In this document: one piece after another, positions 51,445 to 60,169 of the stretch
Layout of the letters: each line of letters starts with the position of its first letter
How positions within the stretch are numbered: the stretch's first letter is position 1
Notes under the pieces: model-generated
What the model was told of the DNA's origin: nothing
Databases searched by the model: none
The model's input: only the letters and a program-made list of their open reading frames with translations
Assembly: GCF_033100795.1 (NCBI RefSeq)
Contig: NZ_JAWLVI010000001.1
Span: forward strand, 434,001-498,000
Source of the DNA: Pseudothioclava sp033100795
Lineage (GTDB): Bacteria > Pseudomonadota > Alphaproteobacteria > Rhodobacterales > Rhodobacteraceae
Direction of reading: 5' to 3'
Length of the DNA stretch: 64,000 nucleotides
Position numbers and translations under genes: made by a program

Positions 51445-52413
51445 TCAGAACGACAGGAAGGTTCCGGCGGGCAACTCTGTAACCGGCCCGACCAGCTTTT
51501 CGCCACCAAGTTTCGCCATCAATTCCAGCATCCGCCCCGCAGCCTCGGCATCAACGGGCGCATTTGCCGGAATCCCCTCGACGAAGCCTTTCTTCAGCGC
51601 CTCGAATTGCGCGTCCGATTTGGCATTCATGACCGGGCGCAGGCGCGCGAATGCCTCGGGGTCGGCGCTAAGCTTATCTTTCGCGGCACGCGACGCATCG
51701 GCCAGACCTTTCGCGATCTCGGGGTGTTCATCCACCGTTTCACCCCGCAGGACATAGCCCAGAAGCGGCGTTTCGGGATCAAGTCCAAGATCCTTGGCGG
51801 CCTGTGCGACGGGCAGAAGCGTCGTCATCCCGCCCGCTTCCATCTTGGCCATGAAGTGCCAGAAGTTGATCGCAGCATCGACATCCCCCGACAGCCCCGC
51901 CTGCATGATCAGGGGCGGCGCGCCGAAAACCTGCTCGGTCTCTGCGGCGAGATCGAAGCCGCCCTGCTGCGCGGCCCATGCGCGAAGGATCAGCCAGCTT
52001 TTATCCAGCGGCCCGCCCGCAATGCCGATCTTCTTGCCCTTAAGATCGGCGAGCGAGATAATCCCGCTTTCGGGGTGCACCATCAGCCCGCCAACGGCCT
52101 TGGAATAGGGGATGAAGCGAAAGTCCTGCCCCTCGGCCCGCATCCGCGCAACCCAGAACCAATCGGTGACGATACCGTCGACCTCGCCCGCAAGAAGGGC
52201 GACTGCCGAGGCATCCTTGCCCGCGACCGGCATCACCTCAAGGCTGAACCCATGGGCCTCATCCAGCCCGTAATGGGTGATGGTGTCCAGCTCCCAGCTG
52301 ACCGTGCCGCCTTCAAGCGTCGCCAGCTTCAGCGCAGGCTCGGCCGCAGCAATCCCCGCCGAAAGAGCCAGAACCGCCGCCCCGACCCAAAGACCGAATT
52401 TCGTGTGTTTCAT
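51445..52413 (-). CDS. ABC importer substrate-binding protein, nitrate/sulfonate type
   Basis: A 322-residue periplasmic binding protein of the SsuA/TauA/NMT1-like family. The signal peptide ends at AAA-E near residue 25. LKLATLEGGTVSWELDTITHYGLDEAHGFSLEV, AGEVDGIVTDWFWVARMRAEG and GIAGGPLDKSWLILRAWA are typical lobes. The absence of the usual sulfonate or nitrate ligand residues cannot be judged by eye. GGGGAGGAT precedes ATG 52413. Two copies of the 18-bp element lie in the shared promoter region with the PedF-type gene, linking this importer to alcohol oxidation. Confidence 0.87.
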   Translation of the reverse strand: MKHTKFGLWVGAAVLALSAGIAAAEPALKLATLEGGTVSWELDTITHYGLDEAHGFSLEVMPVAGKDASAVALLAGEVDGIVTDWFWVARMRAEGQDFRFIPYSKAVGGLMVHPESGIISLADLKGKKIGIAGGPLDKSWLILRAWAAQQGGFDLAAETEQVFGAPPLIMQAGLSGDVDAAINFWHFMAKMEAGGMTTLLPVAQAAKDLGLDPETPLLGYVLRGETVDEHPEIAKGLADASRAAKDKLSADPEAFARLRPVMNAKSDAQFEALKKGFVEGIPANAPVDAEAAGRMLELMAKLGGEKLVGPVTELPAGTFLSF

Positions 52414-52495
52414 CGTATCCTCCCCAACACGAGATGGCGCGGGTGTCCCCGCCGCCGCTAAAGACAGCCTACGACCGACCCCTTGACCCCGCCTA

Positions 52496-52513
52496 TTCGA
52501 CCAAAGGCCAATA
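52496..52513. promoter_or_regulatory. Recurring 18-bp element, copy D1 (before PedF-type cytochrome)
   Basis: Minus-strand reading TATTGGCCTTTGGTCGAA. Its seven outer bases on the left are the same as copy B, and the element keeps the same orientation to its gene as copies A and B. It ends 94 bases before the cytochrome start. Confidence 0.55.
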
Positions 52514-52527
52514 CCCGCGCCCCCCCG

Positions 52528-52545
52528 ATCAAGACCAAGGTCGAA
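52528..52545. promoter_or_regulatory. Recurring 18-bp element, copy D2 (before importer operon)
   Basis: ATCAAGACCAAGGTCGAA, with the perfect palindrome GACCAAGGTC at 52533-52542. It is 114 bases upstream of the binding-protein start on the minus strand and 62 bases from the PedF-type start on the plus strand. Confidence 0.5.
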
Positions 52546-52607
52546 TGGAAGCATCAAACCTTCATCGGTAATCCAGAATAAAAGCTACGATCGAATGGGA
52601 GGAGATC

Positions 52608-53297
52608 ATGCTCAAGGACCACCCCCGCACGTTTATCGCCGCGCTTGTTCTGGCGGGCGCTGTTGCACCGCTTCAGGCGCTCGCACATGGCGATGTGTCG
52701 CCGCAACCGATCAACACCGATGTCCTGCCCGAGGTGGGCGAGGAATGGCTGACCGAAAACCCCTATCGCGCCTCGGCTGCGGGCGACGAGGTCTGGGCGC
52801 AGGCGGTTCAGATCGGAGATTCCGGTTTCAACCAGAACTGCGCGCGCTGTCACGGGCTTGGTGCGGTTTCGGGCGGGCTTGCGCCTGATCTGCGCTATCT
52901 CGAGGCCGAAGAAGCGGGCGACGAATGGTTTGTCGAGCGCTTCCAGTTCGGCATGACACAGAACGGGATTACCAAGATGCCCGCCTTTGGCGAAGTGCTG
53001 GGGCAAAAGGCGGCGTGGGCGATCCGCACCTATATCGAGACCCGCCCCGAAGATGGCGCGCTGGACGACTATTCGGTCCGGCTCAAGCAGATCCGCGACG
53101 AGATGATGGCAGGCACGGCGGATGGTGCTGCGGTCAAGGCGGAACTCCTCGAGATCGGCGCAAAGGTTGTGACCGCCTCTGGTGCGCCAGTGGCCGATAG
53201 CGCGGTTTCGCGCGCGGCTCATGCGCTTGGCGACGATCCGGCAACGCAGAAACACGCGGCCGAATTGCTGACTATCGGCCTTTCTGCGGCGGAATAA
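52608..53297 (+). CDS. pedF: Cytochrome c-550 of PedF type
   Basis: A 229-residue periplasmic cytochrome with signal peptide (cut near LAHG). The heme site is CARCH (78-82) and the axial methionine is in TKMPAFGEVLGQ. The N-terminal AHGDVSPQPINTDVLPEVGEEWLTENPYR block and the C-terminal extension after residue 150 are those of PedF, a cytochrome found in Pseudomonas phenylethanol/ethanol oxidation gene sets. It probably passes electrons from the PQQ dehydrogenase. The XoxJ-like gene follows four bases later. Confidence 0.9.
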   Translation: MLKDHPRTFIAALVLAGAVAPLQALAHGDVSPQPINTDVLPEVGEEWLTENPYRASAAGDEVWAQAVQIGDSGFNQNCARCHGLGAVSGGLAPDLRYLEAEEAGDEWFVERFQFGMTQNGITKMPAFGEVLGQKAAWAIRTYIETRPEDGALDDYSVRLKQIRDEMMAGTADGAAVKAELLEIGAKVVTASGAPVADSAVSRAAHALGDDPATQKHAAELLTIGLSAAE

Positions 53298-53301
53298 GCC
53301 C

Positions 53302-54228
53302 ATGCCCGGAGCAACGGCAAAGGGTGTTCGGGCGATTGTCACCGCGACTGTTCTGGGCGCGGGCGGGCTGGCAGGGTTTGGCGCCCTGCCAGCCTTTGCC
53401 GCTTGCGAGGGGCTGGCACCCGAACAGAAGATGCAAAACACTTTTGCGCAGGACATCGGGCGGACGCTCGACCGGATCCGCGAGGATGGCTGGATCGAGA
53501 TCGCGGTCTACGAGGATTACGCGCCCTGGTCATGGCAGGAGAACGGCAAGGCCAGAGGCGTCGATGTCGAGATAGCAAAGCTGGTCGCTGAAACCCTTGG
53601 GGTGAAGGCGACGATCCGCTTTGTGCAGGCGGATGAAACTCTGGACGCGGATTTGCGCAACTATGTCTATAAAGGCGCGGTCGTGGGCGGGCATGTGTCG
53701 GACCTGTTCATGCATGTGCCCTATGATGTGGATTATGCCTGCCGCTTCGATCAGGTCGTGTTCACCGGTCTTTATGGCGAAGAGCATCTGGCGATTGCCT
53801 ATTCCGAAGCCGCCTACCCCGAGGATAAACCGACGCCCGCGTTCTTCCGCTTTGATACGGTGGGCGTCGAGAATGACTCGATTTCCGATTTCTATCTGGG
53901 GTCGGTCGCGCATGGCGCGGGGGCGGACAAGGTGCATCGCTACAAAACCACGCTTGAGGCGATGGAGGGGCTGCGCACAGGCGAGGTGATGGCCGTCATG
54001 GGTCCGCGCGCCGAGCTTGAGGCTGGAGCGACCGAAGGGATCGGCCTGCATGAGCCGCCGCTTCTGGGGCTGCAGCGCTCGAAATGGACGCTGGGACTGG
54101 CGCTGTCGTTCCAGCATCGTCCGCTTGGCTATGCAGTCGATGACGCTATTGCCGAAGCCTTGGCGGACGGCCGGATCGCCGCAATTTTCGCGGAGTATGG
54201 GCTGAGTTTCACCCCGCCCCTGCGCTAG
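53302..54228 (+). CDS. XoxJ/MoxJ-like periplasmic binding protein
   Basis: A 308-residue exported protein of binding-protein family 3, of the kind always found beside quinoprotein dehydrogenases. A signal peptide ends PAFA-A. DRIREDGWIEIAVYEDYAPWSWQENGKARGVDVEIAK is the family opening, and GGHVSDLFMHVPYDVDYACRFDQVVFTGLYGEE is typical. XoxJ and MxaJ are thought to help mature or activate the dehydrogenase, possibly by loading cofactor. Its end overlaps the convergent ApbE gene by four bases. Confidence 0.9.
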   Translation: MPGATAKGVRAIVTATVLGAGGLAGFGALPAFAACEGLAPEQKMQNTFAQDIGRTLDRIREDGWIEIAVYEDYAPWSWQENGKARGVDVEIAKLVAETLGVKATIRFVQADETLDADLRNYVYKGAVVGGHVSDLFMHVPYDVDYACRFDQVVFTGLYGEEHLAIAYSEAAYPEDKPTPAFFRFDTVGVENDSISDFYLGSVAHGAGADKVHRYKTTLEAMEGLRTGEVMAVMGPRAELEAGATEGIGLHEPPLLGLQRSKWTLGLALSFQHRPLGYAVDDAIAEALADGRIAAIFAEYGLSFTPPLR

Positions 54229-55088
54229 ATCCGGCTCAGGTCACCTGTCTGGTCGGTCAGAAAAATCCGGTGCAGCCCAAGACGGCGCGCCGCCACCTCG
54301 ATCCGCGCGCGCTCCATCAGCACGAAAGCCGTCGAGGCGGCATCGGCAATTGCGGCGCTATCGGCTTCGACGGTGACGCTGGACCAGACGGGCGGTTGCC
54401 CTTGCGGCCCGATGATATGGCTTGAGCCATCCGCGAACCTCAGCGCGGCGGGTGAAGACGTCGCCAGCGCGCGCCCGGCTTTCAGCGTCACCTGCCCCAC
54501 GACCCCCGCCGCCGGATCACCGATCCCGACACGGAAATCGCCCCCCAAGGCACGCATCTCGCCCATGTCGATCAGCACATCGGAAAACCCCGCCGCCTGC
54601 AAAAGCGCCGCAATCCGGTCGGTCGCATAGCCCTGCGCGATACCGTTGAACGTAAGCCGCGCGCCCTCGGGCAGGTGAATTTCCCTGCGGATTTCGATGT
54701 CCTGCACACCCGAGGCCAGTTTACCCCCGCGCCCTGCGATCCGCGCGGCCCAAAGGCTTTGGACGCAGGGATCGAACAGGCCATCGGTCACGCGGTTGAC
54801 CCTGCGCGACAGGCCAAGCACCTCGCGCATCATCCTCGAGCCTGTCACCCTGCCCGTCCGGTTCAGTTCGGTCAGTTCGGAGGCGCGATGCAGCGAAAAG
54901 CACCCCTCGATCCGGTCAAGCTCGGTGCGAAGCGCGTTTATCAGGGGCCGTGTCGCGCTTTGTCCGCGCAAGCTCAGGCTGACATCCGCGCCAAGCGCCT
55001 GCCCCTGCCAAAGGGCCGCGCGCGCCGAACTTCCCGCGAAAGCCGCACTGGCCGAGATCGTCAGAAAACGGCGTCGGGTCAGGCTCAT
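54225..55088 (-). CDS. apbE: FAD:protein FMN transferase (ApbE)
   Basis: ApbE covalently attaches FMN to a threonine of a target protein outside the cytoplasmic membrane. The 287-residue protein has a twin-arginine signal (LTRRRFLTISASAAF), the FAD/metal site EL..LNRTGR, GLFDPCVQ, LTFNGIAQGYATDRI and DMGEMRALGGDF, and the C-terminal ADAASTAFVLM. The target is almost certainly the next gene, whose start overlaps the beginning of this one by four bases. Confidence 0.93.
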   Translation of the reverse strand: MSLTRRRFLTISASAAFAGSSARAALWQGQALGADVSLSLRGQSATRPLINALRTELDRIEGCFSLHRASELTELNRTGRVTGSRMMREVLGLSRRVNRVTDGLFDPCVQSLWAARIAGRGGKLASGVQDIEIRREIHLPEGARLTFNGIAQGYATDRIAALLQAAGFSDVLIDMGEMRALGGDFRVGIGDPAAGVVGQVTLKAGRALATSSPAALRFADGSSHIIGPQGQPPVWSSVTVEADSAAIADAASTAFVLMERARIEVAARRLGLHRIFLTDQTGDLSRI

Positions 55089-57142
55089 TTAGGATTCCTC
55101 TCGCGTTTTGCGGCCAGCACAAGCGGCACGCACTGGCTCGGGTCGTCATGGATCACGACGCAGTCAAGACATTGAAAACAGGCGGGATAGTCGATTGCAC
55201 CCTCACGCGAAATTGCGCCATAGCGGCATTTGACGCGACAAAGCTGGCACGGGCGCCCGCAGTCCTCGCGCCGCGCGATCCAGTCGCGCAGCCGCAGATA
55301 TCCGCCGATCCGCATCAAAGCCCCAAGCGGGCAGATCGTGCGGCAAAACCCCTTGAACCAGACCATCGCCAGAACCAGCCAGCCACCCGCCCACAGCACA
55401 TAGGGCAAGGGGCGCGCAAACTGCATGGTGATCGCGGTCTTGAAGGGTTCGATCTCGGCCACGGTTTCCGCGTGGTCCGGCGCAATCACCGCCACGGTCA
55501 GAACACCCGCAAGCGCCAGTGGTCCCGTCGCGGCCAGTGCCGTGGCATAGGTTCGGGGCGGTTCCCATTCCGGCAAGTGCAGCCAGCGCCCTAGGTGATG
55601 GGCGAACTCTTGCAGCGCGCCAAACGGGCAGAGCCAGCCGCAAAACAGCCCCCGCCCCCAAAGCACGAACCCAACAATCGCCGCCCCCCAGATCATCAGC
55701 GAAAACGGATCGTAAAGCAGCACCTCAAGCCCGCCGCCTTGCGTGATGCCGCGCAAAACCGCCAAGGGGGTGACGATCGACAATTGCCCCTGCCCCCAGA
55801 AGCCGACAAACGCGACCATCGCAGCCAGAAACCCCAGACGTATCGGGGTGAACACGGCGCGACGCACCAGCCAGTCCTGCTGCCAGAGCACGCCAAACAG
55901 GATCACCAGCCCTCCCCCCAGAGCCATCAGTTCCCACTTGCGCGCGATCAGCGCATCCAGCCACGGCGGGCGCGGCGCGGGCAGATCGGGGCGCAGAAAG
56001 AACCGCTCGGGCAGACCCATCGTCAGGTTGAAATGCGCGGAGCGGGCCTCGGGCTGGAAATTGCCATGCAGACGCAAAGCCTGAAGCGACAGCTCCCATT
56101 CGCGCGCCGGATCAAAGCCAAGCCGCCGGTCGAGGCGCAGCACCATCAGCGTCGCATCCTGCAAGGCGTCGGGCAGGTCCGCGTGCAACTCGGGCAGAAT
56201 ATCCGCATCGCGCAGCGCCAGCGGCAGAGCGTCTTGCGTGGCCGCGATCCGGTCGGGCGCGGTGTTGCGCACGAAATCATCCGAGACCAGCCCGTGCCGC
56301 CCCGCCTCGATCAGCAAGATCAACTCGTCATCGGGCGCGCGGGCGCGGACAGCGGCTACCTCGGCCAGAGTGCCGGACGCCAATACGGCCCGTGCGATGG
56401 CAGGCGGGCCGATGTCGATAGCGTAAAGGTCGATATAGGCGTCATCGGGCGCGGCCTGCGCGAGCGGGTCGTCGCTCGCCCATTTCGTGCCAGCAAACGC
56501 CGCATCCAGCGCGCCGTTGCTTACGCGCAGATGCCGGACAAGCCCTTGATCCAGAGCCGTTTCCCAGTCCAGCGCCTCGTCATGGTCAAGGTCCGGGCGC
56601 GGCGGCGGCCCCGCCTGCACGCCCTGCATCTTTTCGCGTGCCACCGCCAAAGCCGCCGCCAGAATGCTTTCATGTGCGATCCGCACGCTTGCCGTCGCCT
56701 TGGTTACGCCGTCAAGATAGACCAGATCCGAGGCTCCGCCCCCACCACCATAAGGTGTGCCAACCACCATCGGCTCGTTGATCGAGCGTCCCTGATACTG
56801 ACCAAGGAAATCCCGCAAAGGCGCCTCGCCCAGACCCGAGACAAAGATCGGCTCGCGCTGTGAAATCAGGCGCGTGTCGATGAACCGCCCCTCAAGATCC
56901 AGCACCACGAGAATATTGATCGGCTGCCCCGAAAAGCCGGGCAAAGGCGCCAGCGCGCCGGTCTCGAACACAAAGCCCGCATCCCCCCCGCCGGAATTGA
57001 GCAGCCCCCAGACGCCCTTGTCATTGATCTGCTCGCCAAGCGCATAGGGCGCGATAATCAGGTCCGACAGATCCGCGCGCGACAAAGGGGCCGCGAAAAG
57101 CGGCGCCGACAAAAGCACCCAAAGAAAAAACGCGCGGATCAT
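55085..57142 (-). CDS. NosR/NirI-like flavinylated membrane iron-sulfur protein
   Basis: A 685-residue membrane protein. After a signal peptide, a periplasmic FMN-binding domain (about 70-190) holds the flavinylation site TKATAS at 147-152 (Thr150). A large periplasmic region precedes about five membrane helices (about 410-600) and the polyferredoxin cysteines CGWLCPFG, CRTICPLG, CGRPCQLCRVKC and CFQCLDC. This is the NosR/NirI plan: quinol oxidation or periplasmic electron transfer through FMN and 4Fe-4S. NosR serves nitrous oxide reductase, but no nosZ is present. Position next to the PQQ island and an 18-bp element just upstream link it to alcohol oxidation instead. Confidence 0.9.
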   Translation of the reverse strand: MIRAFFLWVLLSAPLFAAPLSRADLSDLIIAPYALGEQINDKGVWGLLNSGGGDAGFVFETGALAPLPGFSGQPINILVVLDLEGRFIDTRLISQREPIFVSGLGEAPLRDFLGQYQGRSINEPMVVGTPYGGGGGASDLVYLDGVTKATASVRIAHESILAAALAVAREKMQGVQAGPPPRPDLDHDEALDWETALDQGLVRHLRVSNGALDAAFAGTKWASDDPLAQAAPDDAYIDLYAIDIGPPAIARAVLASGTLAEVAAVRARAPDDELILLIEAGRHGLVSDDFVRNTAPDRIAATQDALPLALRDADILPELHADLPDALQDATLMVLRLDRRLGFDPAREWELSLQALRLHGNFQPEARSAHFNLTMGLPERFFLRPDLPAPRPPWLDALIARKWELMALGGGLVILFGVLWQQDWLVRRAVFTPIRLGFLAAMVAFVGFWGQGQLSIVTPLAVLRGITQGGGLEVLLYDPFSLMIWGAAIVGFVLWGRGLFCGWLCPFGALQEFAHHLGRWLHLPEWEPPRTYATALAATGPLALAGVLTVAVIAPDHAETVAEIEPFKTAITMQFARPLPYVLWAGGWLVLAMVWFKGFCRTICPLGALMRIGGYLRLRDWIARREDCGRPCQLCRVKCRYGAISREGAIDYPACFQCLDCVVIHDDPSQCVPLVLAAKRERNPK

Positions 57143-57176
57143 AGGGCCAGCCTATCCGCGCGTCCTGGTTTGGAAA

Positions 57177-57194
57177 TTCGACCTAAGTCTTAGG
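57177..57194. promoter_or_regulatory. Recurring 18-bp element, copy F (before NosR-like gene)
   Basis: Minus-strand reading CCTAAGACTTAGGTCGAA, containing the perfect 13-base palindrome CCTAAGACTTAGG. It is 34 bases upstream of the NosR-like start and overlaps the end of pgm by a few bases. It agrees with copy C at 13 of 18 positions. It is the most divergent copy. Confidence 0.4.
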
Positions 57195-58815
57195 TGATGA
57201 CATCCGGTCTGGCCCGTCCGGTGCGCGCCTTGAGACCGGTGATCTCTTCGGTCGCGGCAATGATCGGGGCCAGCGCCTCTTGCGGATCGGCGTCAAGCCC
57301 GTCCGGCCCTGCAACGTAACGCTCAAGATAGACCCGCAGCGTCGCGCCCTCGGTCCCTGTCCCCGACAGCCGCAGCACCACGCGCGAGCCACCCTCGAAC
57401 AAAATACGCACACCCTGATGCGCCGAGACCGACCCATCTACCGGATCCGAATACGAAAACTCGTCCGCGCCGGACACCGTAAGCCCTTGGAACGACTGCC
57501 CATTCAGGCCATCGAGCCGGTCAACAAGATCGCGCAACAGCGCCTCCGCCTGATCTTTCGGCAACGCCTCGTAATCGTGGCGCGAGTAATAGTTGCGACC
57601 AAAGCGCGCCCAGTGGTCGGCCAAAATCTCGGCGACACCTTGCCCGCGAACAGTAATGATATTGAGCCACATCAGAATGGCCCAAAGCCCGTCTTTCTCG
57701 CGCACATGGTCCGATCCGGTGCCGAAGCTCTCTTCACCGCAGAGGTTCACCCGCCCCGCATCCATCAGATTGCCAAAGAACTTCCAGCCGGTGGGCGTCT
57801 CATAGTAGTCGATCCCGAGGCTTGCGGCCACACGGTCCACCGCCGCCGAAGTCGGCATCGAGCGCGCCACACCTTTCAGCCCCGCAGCATAGCCCGGCAC
57901 CAGATGCGCATTCGCGGCAATCACCGCAAGGCTATCCGAAGGCGAGACATAGCACTGCCGCCCCACAATCATGTTCCGATCCCCGTCCCCATCCGAGGCC
58001 GCGCCAAAATCAGGACCGCTCTCGCCGATCATTTCGGCCATCAGCTCATGCGCCCAGGTCGGGTTCGGGTCCGGGTGCATACCGCCGAAATCGGGCAACG
58101 GGGTTTTATGGGTCACCGTGCCTTTCGGCGCCCCGAGGCGGTTCTCGAAAATCTCGACCGCATAGGGGCCGGTGATCGCGCACATTGCATCCATGCGCAT
58201 CGTGAAACCTTCATGAAAAAGGCCGCGCAATGATTTGAAATCAAACAGGCTTTCGATCATGTCCGCATAGGCCATGACGGGATCGACAACCTCGACGACC
58301 ATCTCGCCCAGATGGCTTTCACCGATGGCGGTCAGGTTCACATCGGGCGCTTCGAGTTTAAGATAGCGCGTCAGTTCCAGCGTTTTCGCATAGATTGCAT
58401 CGGTCAGCACCTCGGGCGCGGGGCCGCCATTGGCCGCGTTGAACTTGACACCGAAATCGCCGTCAGGGCCACCCGGATTATGGCTTGCCGAGAGAATGAT
58501 CCCGCCATCCGTGCCGCGCGTGCGGATCAGATGCGAGGCCGCCGGCGTGGACAGCCACGCGCCCTGCCCGACGATCACCCGTGCGGCGCCATTTGCAGCC
58601 GCCATCTTCAGGATTACCTGCGCAGCCTCTTCGCCGAAAAAGCGCCCGTCTCCGCCCAGAACAAGGGTTTTGCCCGCAGCGCCACCGATAGCATCAAGGA
58701 TCGACTGCACGAAATTCTCAAGGAAAGCGGGGGCCATGAACTCTCGGGTTTTCTTGCGCAACCCCGAAGTGCCGGGTTTCTGGCCTTGGATCGGGGCGGT
58801 TACAATACTTGCCAT
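57190..58815 (-). CDS. pgm: Phosphoglucomutase (alpha-D-glucose specific)
   Basis: Pgm interconverts glucose 1-phosphate and glucose 6-phosphate for glycogen and surface polysaccharide metabolism. The 541-residue protein starts with PIQGQKPGTSGLRKK, has the phosphoserine loop ILSASHNPGGPDGDFG, the metal loop DGDGDRNMI, the sugar-binding GEESFGTGSDHVREKDG, and the C-terminal RLSGTGTEGATLRVYLE. A full-length housekeeping gene. Confidence 0.96.
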   Translation of the reverse strand: MASIVTAPIQGQKPGTSGLRKKTREFMAPAFLENFVQSILDAIGGAAGKTLVLGGDGRFFGEEAAQVILKMAAANGAARVIVGQGAWLSTPAASHLIRTRGTDGGIILSASHNPGGPDGDFGVKFNAANGGPAPEVLTDAIYAKTLELTRYLKLEAPDVNLTAIGESHLGEMVVEVVDPVMAYADMIESLFDFKSLRGLFHEGFTMRMDAMCAITGPYAVEIFENRLGAPKGTVTHKTPLPDFGGMHPDPNPTWAHELMAEMIGESGPDFGAASDGDGDRNMIVGRQCYVSPSDSLAVIAANAHLVPGYAAGLKGVARSMPTSAAVDRVAASLGIDYYETPTGWKFFGNLMDAGRVNLCGEESFGTGSDHVREKDGLWAILMWLNIITVRGQGVAEILADHWARFGRNYYSRHDYEALPKDQAEALLRDLVDRLDGLNGQSFQGLTVSGADEFSYSDPVDGSVSAHQGVRILFEGGSRVVLRLSGTGTEGATLRVYLERYVAGPDGLDADPQEALAPIIAATEEITGLKARTGRARPDVIT

Positions 58816-58908
58816 AGGGACTCCTGCGCGATGTTGGCGCGATACTGGTTCGGGCTGATATGCCGATACTTCAATAAGTTACACAAGGGGCACACGCTCA
58901 ACAATCCG

Positions 58909-59961
58909 TCAGCGGGTCGCCGCAGGCAGGCTGACGGTAAAGCACGACCCCTTGCCGATGCCGCTTTCGATCTTCAACCGCCCGCGATGACGGTTGATAA
59001 TATGCTTCACAATCGCCAGCCCCAACCCCGTGCCGCCTTGCTCGCGCGAGCGATGCGTGTCGATCCGGTAAAAGCGCTCGGTCAGGCGCGGAATATGGAT
59101 CGGGTCGATCCCTTCTCCGTGGTCGCGCACAGCTATGCGGATCGCGGGGCCACGCAGGGCAGGCTCATGCGCAACGCCCGAAATGTCCACCTCGACAAGC
59201 CCGCCGGAACCGCCATATTTTATAGCGTTTTCAACGAGGTTTGTGAAAACCTGAGTCAGCTCGTCCAGCTCCCCCTGCACTGTTGCAGGATCGGCGGAAC
59301 AGGTTTTGCGCAGCTCAACATTATTGGCCTCGGCCACGCTGGAGAGCGCCTGAAACACCCCTGCAATCATCCGCGCGGCATCAACCGACCCAGACGGACG
59401 ACGACGCTCGTTCACCTCGACGCGGCTTAGTGACAGCAGGTCCGCGACAAGCCGGTTCATCCGGTTGGCCTCGCGGCCCATGATCGAGAGGAACCGCTCG
59501 CGCGCGACAGGGTCATCCTTGGCCGAGGCGCGCAGGGTCTCGATAAAACCGATCAGCGCGGTCAGCGGCGTGCGCAATTCATGGCTGACATTGGCGACGA
59601 AATCACGCCGCATTTCGTCGGCCGCAACCTTGGCGGTAATATCCTCGATCGAAACCATCGCGCCCCCTGACGCGGCCAGATGCGGTGAGGTCGGCGTTAC
59701 ATGCACGATGGCGGTAATCTCGCGCGTCTGGCCGGTGATAGTCACCGTCACGGGGTCTGGCACGTCGCCCCGCAGCGCCGCATCGACCGCAGCGCCGATC
59801 GCGGGCTGGCGCAATTTCGTGACCAGCGCACGCCCTTCGGCATCCTCCCCCAAGAGGAGCATCATCGCGGCATTGGCCGCCTCGATCCGCTCGTTCCTGT
59901 CGATCAACATGACCGGCAGGGGCATCGCTCCGATCAGATCTCGGGTCATCTGGGACAGCAT
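58909..59961 (-). CDS. phoR: PhoR-like sensor histidine kinase
   Basis: A 350-residue kinase with an N-terminal PAS domain (about 10-110, DRNERIEAANAAMMLLLG) and no clear membrane segment. The H box VANVSHELRTPLTALIGFIETL, N box NLVENAIKYG, G1 DHGEGI and G2 GTGLGLAIVKHI are intact. The FIETL and NRL.ADLLSLSRVE wording is typical of phosphate-regulon PhoR, shortened at the N-terminus as in other Rhodobacteraceae. No phoB is present in the window. It sits alone between pgm and the receiver-like gene. Confidence 0.82.
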   Translation of the reverse strand: MLSQMTRDLIGAMPLPVMLIDRNERIEAANAAMMLLLGEDAEGRALVTKLRQPAIGAAVDAALRGDVPDPVTVTITGQTREITAIVHVTPTSPHLAASGGAMVSIEDITAKVAADEMRRDFVANVSHELRTPLTALIGFIETLRASAKDDPVARERFLSIMGREANRMNRLVADLLSLSRVEVNERRRPSGSVDAARMIAGVFQALSSVAEANNVELRKTCSADPATVQGELDELTQVFTNLVENAIKYGGSGGLVEVDISGVAHEPALRGPAIRIAVRDHGEGIDPIHIPRLTERFYRIDTHRSREQGGTGLGLAIVKHIINRHRGRLKIESGIGKGSCFTVSLPAATR

Positions 59962-60114
59962 GGGCGGGGCTCCTGAACGTTGCGCGCCACACTCGCCCAG
60001 ATACGCAATCGAGTAAACCCGCCAATCTCCTGAACAGCCAATAGAACCAAATAGATAAAAGTCGCGATTATCCCTTGAGAGGACGCTTGCCTGCGGCTAA
60101 ACCGGAACGTGTAT

Positions 60115-60142
60115 CTTTAGTGTAGCTGTATAACCTTTAGTG
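60115..60142 (+). repeat. Direct repeat CTTTAGTG upstream of receiver-like gene
   Basis: CTTTAGTG occurs at 60115-60122 and again at 60135-60142, 20 bases apart (two helical turns), in an AT-rich stretch about 30-55 bases before the start at 60170. This is the arrangement of a dimeric or paired activator site, but no known box was recognised. Confidence 0.35.
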
Positions 60143-60169
60143 CAATGACAAACTTCTACCGAGCACGAG

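Noticed and set aside
57177..57194. Treating copy F of the 18-bp element as being as strong as A and B
   Set aside because: F is kept as a candidate only. It is the most divergent copy, overlaps the pgm stop and is partly explained by its own 13-base palindrome, so its weight in the regulon argument should be low.
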